Source: UBA9676 sp963741615
Lineage (GTDB): Bacteria; Actinomycetota; Actinomycetes; Streptosporangiales; Streptosporangiaceae
Length of the DNA stretch: 64,000 nt
Direction of reading: 5' to 3'
NCBI GenBank assembly: GCA_963741615.1
Contig: CAVUIU010000029.1
Span: 484,671-548,670 of the forward strand
Positions 58,085 through 64,000 of this stretch are shown piece after piece. Under the pieces are notes generated by a model. That model was not told the origin of the DNA. It saw only the letters and a program-made list of their open reading frames with translations, and did not search any database. Position 1 is the first letter of the stretch. Each line of letters starts with the position of its first letter. A program made the translations under genes and the position numbers.

Positions 58085-58927
58085 ATGTCGGGTACCGCGG
58101 GCATCGTGCTCGCTGGCGGGCGGTCGTCGCGGATGGGGACGGCCAAGGCCGCGCTGGAGTGGCACGGGTCGACGCTGCTGCGGCGGACAGTTGGGATTCT
58201 GGCGCGGGTAACGGACGGGCCGGTCGTGGTGGTCCGCGCGCCGGGGCAGGATCTGCCGGCGCTGCCGGCGCAGGTCGAGATCGTGGATGACCCGCGTGAG
58301 GGCCTAGGCCCGGTTCAAGGGATCGCGGCGGGGCTGGCGGCACTAAATGGCCGGGCCGAGGTGGCGTTTATCAGCTCGACCGACATGCCGTTCCTGCATC
58401 CCGCGTTCGTGCGGCGGGTGCTGCGGGCGGCGCAGGACGGGGCCGATGTCGGGCTGCCGGTGGCGCGGGGGTACCCGCAGCCGCTGGCCGCCTCGTACCG
58501 CGTGGCGCTGGCGCCGGTCGCTGCGAAGCTGGTGGCGGAGGAGCGGCTGCGGCCCGCGTTCCTGTTCGAGGAGTGTGCGGTCGACCGGCTGGACGAGGGG
58601 GCGCTGCGGGCGGATCCGGTGCTGGCGGCGCTTGATCCCGGGCTCGACTCGGTCGTCAACGTCAACGAGCCGGGCGACTACCAGACGGCCCGGGCCCGGC
58701 CGGCGCCGGAGGTGACGATCCAGCGGTTCGGCCCGCTGGCCGACGGGCACCGCGGCCCGGAGCAGGTGCTGGCGGCCACCGTGGCCGAGGCGGCGGACGC
58801 CGCCGGGCTCGAGCTCGACGCGCACGTGGTGGCGGCGCTGAACGGGGACCAGATCACCCGGGACGGCGAGACACCGCTGGCGGCCGGTGACAGCGTGTTC
58901 TTCCTGTCCGCGGACGCAGGCGGCTGA
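58085..58927 (+). CDS. MobA-like molybdenum-cofactor nucleotidyltransferase fused to MoaD/ThiS-like domain
   Basis: 280 residues. Residues ~5-200: nucleotidyltransferase fold of MobA/MocA type with GIVLAGGRSSRMGTAKAALEWHG, the P-loop-like GlcNAc/GTP-binding region, and ISSTDMPFLHPA (Asp for metal). Residues ~210-280: VTIQRFGPLADG, AATVAEAADAAGLELDAHVVAALNGDQITRD, and a C-terminal ADAGG that resembles the ubiquitin-like MoaD/ThiS ending GG. The fusion is uncommon. ATG 58085 lies 70 bp after the permease gene. Confidence 0.8.
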   Translation: MSGTAGIVLAGGRSSRMGTAKAALEWHGSTLLRRTVGILARVTDGPVVVVRAPGQDLPALPAQVEIVDDPREGLGPVQGIAAGLAALNGRAEVAFISSTDMPFLHPAFVRRVLRAAQDGADVGLPVARGYPQPLAASYRVALAPVAAKLVAEERLRPAFLFEECAVDRLDEGALRADPVLAALDPGLDSVVNVNEPGDYQTARARPAPEVTIQRFGPLADGHRGPEQVLAATVAEAADAAGLELDAHVVAALNGDQITRDGETPLAAGDSVFFLSADAGG

Positions 58928-59001
58928 CCCGATGGCGGCAGGCGGCTACGGCACGAAGGAGATGGGCAGGCGCATCAGGTGACCCTCGAACCCGTGCGGG
59001 T

Positions 59002-59852
59002 TCAGGGGCGCTTGACGGCCTGCAGCGTGTAGGTGTGGGGGAGGCGCCACGGGCGGTCGGCCAGCCGCCACTCGCCGCCCCCGATCTGCTCCATCTGCCC
59101 GGGCAGGGCGTCCCAGGGCACGCTGTCGTGCTCGACGAGCCCGGTCAGGTCCATCCCGGCGTTCATCAGCGCGGTGACGATCTCGCCGAGGCCGTGGTTC
59201 CACTCATGGGTCCGGTTGTGAGTGAAGACCACGTCGGTCTCGACGTAGGTGCCCCCCTCGTCGAAGACCATGGGTCCCTCGCGCTCGAAGTAGGGATACT
59301 CCACCGCCAGCAGGCCGTCGGGCCGGGCGTCGTCGAGCGCCCACAGCATCGGGTGGCCCTCACGGATGAACAGCCGCCCGCCCGGGCGCAGCAGGCCGGC
59401 GACCACCCGCGCCCAGCGGGCGATGTCCGGCAGCCAGCACAGCGCGCCGATCCCGGTGTAGACCAGGTCGAACGGCTCCGGGCCGAGCGCGCGGGCCGCG
59501 TCGTAGACCTCGGCCTCGACGAAACGGACGTCGGCGCCGGCCAGGCTGGCGATCCGGCGCGCCTCCGCCAGCGAGGCGGGGAGAAGTCCAGCCCGGTCAT
59601 GTCCGCGCCGAGGCGGGCCAGCGAGACGGTGTCGGTGCCGATGTGGCACTGCAGGTGAACGCCGCGCAGGCCGCCGATGTCACCCAGCAGCGGCAGGTCG
59701 AACCGCACCACCTCGCTGAGGTGGCCGGGGTCGGCGGCGAACCGGTCCACCCCATAGTCGCGGGAGGCCGCGTGCGCGGGCGCCCGCTCGTCCCAGCTCG
59801 CGCGGTTGAGCTCGGCGTAGTCTTCCACCGGTCCATGATTCCACGTATTCAT
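59002..59852 (-). pseudogene. SAM-dependent methyltransferase gene with one-base frameshift
   Basis: The N-terminal part (ATG 59852) reads NTWNHGPVEDYAELNRASWDERAPAHAASRDYG then GVHLQCHIGTDTVSLARLGADMTGLDFS. A new frame then carries ASLAEARRIASLAGADVRFVEAEVYDAARALGPEPFDLVYTG, VVAGLLRPGGRLFIREGHPM and the C-terminus. The break at about 59577-59584 (minus strand CCCCG-CCTCG, expected one more G) is a single-base deletion. Motif I (VHLQCHIGTDT) and the D-acid loop are intact, so the original is a class I methyltransferase. Confidence 0.85.
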
Positions 59853-60044
59853 GGCCTCCCTCGCGGGCGCTCCGCTTGGTCGTGCCGGAGGCACGCCAGC
59901 CAGCACGGCGGGAGGCGGGTCCTCGGCGCCGGACACCGCTGGCGCTGTCGGCCGGAGGCGCGCCAGCCAGCACGGCGAGGCGGCATCGTGGCCAACCCGT
60001 GGGCCTAGGCACCCGCACCCACCCGACCGGGCTACGCTCGATCC

Positions 60045-60947
60045 ATGCCCCTGTACATCCCCAGCCCGGCGGTCAATGGCTTTTACGTCGGCCCGGCGTT
60101 CATCCACGTCTACGGGCTGATGTACGTGGTCGGGATCACGCTGGCGATCCTGATCACGCAGCGCCGGTGGAAGGCCGTCGGCGGCGACCCGAGCCTGGTC
60201 GGCGACGTCGCCCTCTGGGCCGTCCCGGCCGGGATCATCGGCGGCCGCATCTACTTCGACCTGACCACCCCGAAGTACATCCCGCACCACTGGTACGGCG
60301 TCTTCGCCGTCTGGGACGGCGGCCTGGGGATCTGGGGCGGCATCGCGCTGGGCGCGCTGGCCGGGGTGTGGCGGGTGCGCCGGCACGGCGCGAACGTGGG
60401 CCTGTTCATGGACGCGGTCGCCCCGGCCCTGCTGGTGGCGCAGGCGGTCGGGCGCATTGGCAACTACTTCAACAAGGAGCTGTTCGGCGGGCCGACCACG
60501 CTGCCCTGGGGACTGGAGATCCCGGTCGCCTACCGCCCGCCCGGGTACACGGCGTACCGCACGTTCCACCCGACGTTCCTCTACGAGCTGATCTTCGACC
60601 TCGCGCTCGCGGCGTTCCTGGTGTGGCTGGGCCACCATCGCTCGGTCAGGCCGCCGGGCCTGTTCGCGCTGTACGTGACGGGGTACTCGGCATTCCGGAT
60701 CTTCGAGGAGTCGCTGCGGGTCGACCCGTCCGAGCACTTCCTCGGGCTGCGGTTCAACATGTACGTCGCGATCATCCTCACCATCACGGGCGCCACCTGG
60801 TTCTGGTACACGCAGCGGCGCAGGCCGGCGACGGCGGGTGCGGGACGCGCGGCCGGGCCGACGCCGGCCGGTGAGGCCGACGTGGCCGCCCAGGTCGGCG
60901 CCGACGCGGCGGAGCCAGCCGGGGGCGCGGCCGGCGACGGGGACTGA
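60045..60947 (+). CDS. lgt: Prolipoprotein diacylglyceryl transferase
   Basis: Membrane enzyme that attaches diacylglycerol to the lipobox cysteine. 300 residues with seven helices and the signature GRIGNYFNKELFGGPTTLPWG; HPTFLYE and the terminal R-x-FEE-like RIFEESLRVDP match family functional residues. The Ala-rich acidic tail is longer than usual. Serves the many lipoproteins of the window. Confidence 0.95.
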   Translation: MPLYIPSPAVNGFYVGPAFIHVYGLMYVVGITLAILITQRRWKAVGGDPSLVGDVALWAVPAGIIGGRIYFDLTTPKYIPHHWYGVFAVWDGGLGIWGGIALGALAGVWRVRRHGANVGLFMDAVAPALLVAQAVGRIGNYFNKELFGGPTTLPWGLEIPVAYRPPGYTAYRTFHPTFLYELIFDLALAAFLVWLGHHRSVRPPGLFALYVTGYSAFRIFEESLRVDPSEHFLGLRFNMYVAIILTITGATWFWYTQRRRPATAGAGRAAGPTPAGEADVAAQVGADAAEPAGGAAGDGD

Positions 60948-60953
60948 GCCTCT

Positions 60954-61436
60954 TTAGTCCCAGAGGATGGCCCCGCAGGCGCCGCAGGCGCCGCGCTCGT
61001 AATCCCGGGCGTCGGCTGGGTGAGGGCAGTCGGCCTGGGCCGGTACCTCCAGGGGCTCCGGGGGCTCCAGGCCGTCCGGGCCAGGGCCGCCGGCTCCGCC
61101 AGCGGCGGATTCACCGGTCGCGCCGGACCCGCCCGGGGCGGGCGGCGGGGGAGTGGCAGGCACCAGGGGACTGGCGGCCGCCGGGGGTGGCGGGCTGGGT
61201 GGCGCAGGCGGAGCGTCGGGCCGGGCCGGGGCGCGGGCCCGGCCGGGATCGGGCGGAGGGGGGTCCGCCGCGTAGTACCGCAGCGCCGTCCTGATGATCT
61301 CCCGGCACCACTCGGCCCGGCTCCAGCCGGCGAACTCGGGCCGCGTCAGCACCTGGTCTATCTGCGTGACGTCAGCCTCAGAGACCTTGAGCCCAAGGGG
61401 GACACGGGCCTTGTCCGGGAGCTTGGTACGTGCCAT
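60954..61436 (-). CDS. Hypothetical protein, HTH/RHH-like N-terminus and zinc-ribbon-like C-terminus
   Basis: 160 residues. The N-terminus RVPLGLKVSEADVTQIDQVLTRPEFAGWSRAEWCREIIRTALRYY has the look of a ribbon-helix-helix or similar DNA-binding unit. A Pro/Ala-rich linker of about 65 residues follows, then CPHPADARDYERGACGACGAILWD, with a CxH/CxxC pattern fit for zinc. Convergent with lgt. Function unknown. Confidence 0.65.
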   Translation of the reverse strand: MARTKLPDKARVPLGLKVSEADVTQIDQVLTRPEFAGWSRAEWCREIIRTALRYYAADPPPPDPGRARAPARPDAPPAPPSPPPPAAASPLVPATPPPPAPGGSGATGESAAGGAGGPGPDGLEPPEPLEVPAQADCPHPADARDYERGACGACGAILWD

Positions 61437-61551
61437 GCGTTCAAAGTACCCAGAACCTGGAATCCCGCCTTGGCTCCCGGCAGCCGGCCTTCCCGGCGGG
61501 TGGCTGGGCCGCCGTCAGATGTCTCATTATATGGACAGGTATGATCAGTAT

Positions 61552-62778
61552 GTGAGCGTATCCGGTGATGGCCAGGCCGGCGGCCACCGGGCGCGGCGCT
61601 GGCTGGTGCTGGCCGCCGGCACCGTCGCGCTGACCGCCGGCTCCGCCTTCCAGTACGGCCTGGCCTACCTGATACCGGCCCTGCGCGCGAGCGGCCTCTC
61701 GCTCGCCCAGGCCGGGGTGATCGTCGCCTGCCCCACCGCGGGGCTGCTGCTCACGCTGGTGGCCTGGGGCGCCGCCGCGGACCGGTGGGGCGAACGGCGG
61801 ATCCTCGCCGCCGGGCTCGGCGTCGCGGGCCTGGTGCTGCTGGCGGCGGCCCGGGCGCGGGGCGCGGCAACGCTCGGCGCCTGCCTGGTCGTGGCCGGGG
61901 CGGCCGGCGCGTCGGTCTACGCCGCCAGCGGGCGGCTCATCCTCGGCTGGTTCGCGGCCCGCGAGCGCGGGCTGGCGATGGGCATCAGGCAGAGCGCACA
62001 GCCGCTGGGGGTGGCGGTCGCGGCGCTCGTCCTGCCCTCGCTGGCGGCGCGCGGGCTCGCCGCCGCGTTCGCCTTCCTGGGCGGCTTCTGCCTGCTGGCG
62101 GCGGCGATCGTGGTGGCCGTCGTGCGGGACCCGGCCCGCGGCGGGGAGCGGGCGCAGGCGCAGCGGGGCTCGCCCTACCGGACCGGGGTGCTGTGGCGGA
62201 TCCACGCCGCGAGCGCGCTGCTGGTGGTGCCGCAGTTCACCGTCACCACCTTCGCGCTGGTCTTCCTGGTCGACACCCGTGGCTGGCGCGCGCCCGCGGC
62301 CGGCGCGCTGCTGGCGGCCGCGGCGGCGGGCGGGGCCGCCTCCCGGCTGGGGGCCGGGCACTGGTCGGACCGGCTGGGCAGCCGGATGCGGCCGATGCGG
62401 ATCCTCGCCCTGGCCACCACGGCCGCCCTGCTGGCACTGGCGCTGGCGGCGGTCGCCGCCCCGGCGCTGGCCGTGCCCGTCCTGCTGGCCGCCGCGGTGC
62501 TGGTGGTGAGCACCAACGGGCTCGCCTTCACCGCCGTCGCCGAGCTGGCCGGGCCCGCCTGGGCGGGCCGCGCGCTCGGCATCCAGAACACCGGGCAGAA
62601 CGCGCTCGCGGCGCTCACCCCGCCCATCGTGGCCGTCCTCATCGGGGCGGCGGGCTACCCGGCGGCCTTCGCCGTCGCCGGCGTTCTCCCGCTGGCCGCG
62701 GCCGCGCTGGTGCCGCTGGCGGCCGAGCGCCGGGCACCGCTCCGGGCTGAGGCGGCTCCGGCGGCGCAGGCGCGCTAG
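61552..62778 (+). CDS. MFS transporter
   Basis: 408 residues, twelve hydrophobic helices. The loop 2-3 motif GAAADRWGERRILAAG and its second-half partner LGAGHWSDRLGSRM are classical MFS signatures. GTG 61552 is used because TATGAT lies six bases upstream, suggesting a leaderless transcript. Substrate not predictable. The 3' end is opposed by the RluA gene, which overlaps it. Confidence 0.88.
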   Translation: MSVSGDGQAGGHRARRWLVLAAGTVALTAGSAFQYGLAYLIPALRASGLSLAQAGVIVACPTAGLLLTLVAWGAAADRWGERRILAAGLGVAGLVLLAAARARGAATLGACLVVAGAAGASVYAASGRLILGWFAARERGLAMGIRQSAQPLGVAVAALVLPSLAARGLAAAFAFLGGFCLLAAAIVVAVVRDPARGGERAQAQRGSPYRTGVLWRIHAASALLVVPQFTVTTFALVFLVDTRGWRAPAAGALLAAAAAGGAASRLGAGHWSDRLGSRMRPMRILALATTAALLALALAAVAAPALAVPVLLAAAVLVVSTNGLAFTAVAELAGPAWAGRALGIQNTGQNALAALTPPIVAVLIGAAGYPAAFAVAGVLPLAAAALVPLAAERRAPLRAEAAPAAQAR

Positions 62779-63527
62779 CGAGCAGCGCCGCCTGGTCCGG
62801 TCCCGGCAGCCGGCCGGTCACCAGCGCCCAGAAGTCGGGCCCGGGGACGGCCTCCGCCTGCACCCGCGAGCCGCCGCGCCAGGCGGCGTCGAACGCCAGC
62901 CGCCACGAGTGCAGCAGGGTCCGGGGTGCGCCCGTGGAACCGAACAGCGGGTCGCCCTCGACCGGGTGACCGATCCAGGCCAGGTGAACCCTGATCTGGT
63001 GGCGGCGGCCGGTGACCGGGCGGACGGCGAGCAGCGCGTGCCCCCCGTCCTGCCACACGGTGGCAAAGGCGGTCACCGACGGGTAGGTCCGCACGTGCCC
63101 GAAGACCTCGGACTCGGGGACCGACCACGTGCCATGGGCTGCATCGGCGACGATGCTGGCCCGCGGGGCGGCCACCCGGACGCGGCTCTTGCGGCCGGTG
63201 CTCGAGCGGCAGGTCGATGACGCCCCGGGCGGGCAGGCCGCCGGGCCCGGTGATGGCGAGGTAGGTCTTGCCCACCGTGCGCGTGGCGAACTGGCGGGTC
63301 AGCGGGCCGTGCCAGCGCAGTTCCTTCGCGAACAGGACGGCGCCGGAGGTCACCTTGTCGATCCGGTGCACCGGGAACAGCTCCTCGCCCGCGCCGGCGG
63401 CCAGCCTGACCAGGTCGGTCTCGTGCCGCTCGCCCATGACGGAGATACCGGCCGGCTTGTTCAGCACCAGCACGGCCTCGTCTTCGAAGACCACGCCGCC
63501 ATCCCGGATGCTGGCCCACTCGCTCAC
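62639..63527 (-). pseudogene. RluA-family pseudouridine synthase gene with one-base frameshift
   Basis: Start 63527. First frame: VLNKPAGISVMG, then catalytic HRIDKVTSGAVLFAKEL and KTYLAITG, PARGVIDLPL. Second frame, after about 63207: STGRKSRVRVAAPRASIVADAAHGTWSV, TGRRHQIRVHLAWIGHPVEGDPLFG. One extra G near CTCGAGCACC on the minus strand explains the break. Would modify uridine in rRNA or tRNA. Low-complexity tail beyond 62775 overlaps the MFS gene and may not be real. Confidence 0.85.
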
Positions 63528-63615
63528 GCGGGGAGCCTAGGCCATCTTCCCGCCCGGCACCTGCCCAGGCAGAATCGGCAGTACTGGGATCGCAGCGCGA
63601 AGGGGAGGCGGCGCC

Positions 63616-64000
63616 GTGCCACAGACGACGCAGGCGGGCCCGGGCGGGGCGCCGGTATGCGCACTGGACCCGTTCGCCGACGGCTTCCTGCGCGACCCGT
63701 TCGCCTTCCACACCGAGCTGCGGGAAGCCGGCCCGGTGGTGTGGCTGGAGCATACGGCATCTGGGCGATGGCCCGTTACGCCGAGGTGCACGAGGCGCTG
63801 CGGGACTGGGAGACGTACTCGTCCGCGGCCGGGGTGGGGCTGAGCGACTTCCGCAAGGAGAAGCCCTGGCGGCCGCCGAGCCTGCTGCTGGAGGCCGACC
63901 CGCCGGACCACTCGCGGGCGCGCAAGGCGGTCGCCCGCGCGCTGTCCCCGCGCACCATCGCCGAGCACCGCGACGACTTCGCCCGTGAGGCGGACGGCCT
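63616..64000 (+). pseudogene. Cytochrome P450 gene (CYP199-like), frameshifted and cut by window end
   Basis: GTG 63616 opens PFADGFLRDPFAFHTELREAGPVVWLE; after about 63753 the family sequence continues in another frame with YGIWAMARYAEVHEALRDWETYSS, GVGLSDFRKEKPWRPPSLLLEADPPDHSRARKAVARALSP. The resemblance to CYP199-type aromatic-acid monooxygenases is clear in these segments. One base appears to be missing near GAGCATACGG. The 3' part with the heme-binding cysteine lies outside the window. Confidence 0.8.

Overview
The window is very GC-rich, has overlapping start/stop junctions and many GTG/TTG starts, and carries typical actinomycete families. These include a sufR-sufBD-Rieske-sufCSU-sufT operon, a KorSA-like GntR, a gamma-glutamylpolyamine synthetase-type enzyme and an acVLRF1-type protein. 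It is most likely a soil actinomycete of the Streptosporangiales/Streptomyces-like part of Actinomycetota; species cannot be told from sequence alone. Because it also encodes red-type RuBisCO, CbbX and phosphoribulokinase, it has the potential for CO2 fixation.

Layout. 0-5 kb (minus strand): pgi-tal-tkt, sugar-phosphate interconversion genes that also serve the Calvin cycle. 5-10 kb: a PrsW-type membrane protease, heme A synthase, a DMT exporter and an ABC-2 drug-type exporter. 10-17 kb: a polyamine/gamma-glutamyl catabolic cluster (permease, glutamine synthetase-like ligase, aldehyde dehydrogenase, SDR, class I amidotransferase-like hydrolase) with a divergent FadR-type regulator and clear palindromes between them. 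17.4-27.3 kb: mobile DNA. A 7.13-kb serine-integrase element (17667-24801) sits inside a DUF222/HNH-endonuclease gene; the attachment sites can be reconstructed from the sequence. It holds an IS110-family insertion sequence flanked by two related ~49-nt repeats. An IS5-type element lies next to the interrupted gene.

27.8-34.5 kb: the SUF iron-sulfur cluster operon under SufR, with a recognisable SufR operator. 34.5-43.6 kb: a Calvin-cycle block. It contains a class I aldolase homologue that lacks the Schiff-base lysine, phosphoribulokinase, a two-component system, cbbX-cbbS-cbbL, a striking 12+8+12 operator and, upstream, an unusual LysR-RraA fusion protein. In Streptomyces-like genomes the tal/tkt, COX15, ABC exporter, suf and ABC-F/HTH/enoyl-CoA hydratase genes form one conserved neighbourhood. 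Here that neighbourhood appears to be broken by the 10-27 kb and 34.5-44 kb blocks.

43.8-64 kb: a frameshifted acVLRF1 gene, ABC-F ATPase with an upstream mini-ORF, small HTH protein, enoyl-CoA hydratase, MBL hydrolase, ABC exporter, sulfotransferase, GH15 glycosidase, lipoprotein, serine hydrolase, a sulfonate/nitrate-type ABC importer with 25-bp tandem repeats in front, a MobA-MoaD-like fusion, a frameshifted methyltransferase, lgt, an MFS transporter, a frameshifted RluA and a frameshifted P450 running off the end. The frameshifts in otherwise well-conserved genes suggest either consensus errors in the assembly or recent decay. No rRNA, tRNA or CRISPR array was recognised.
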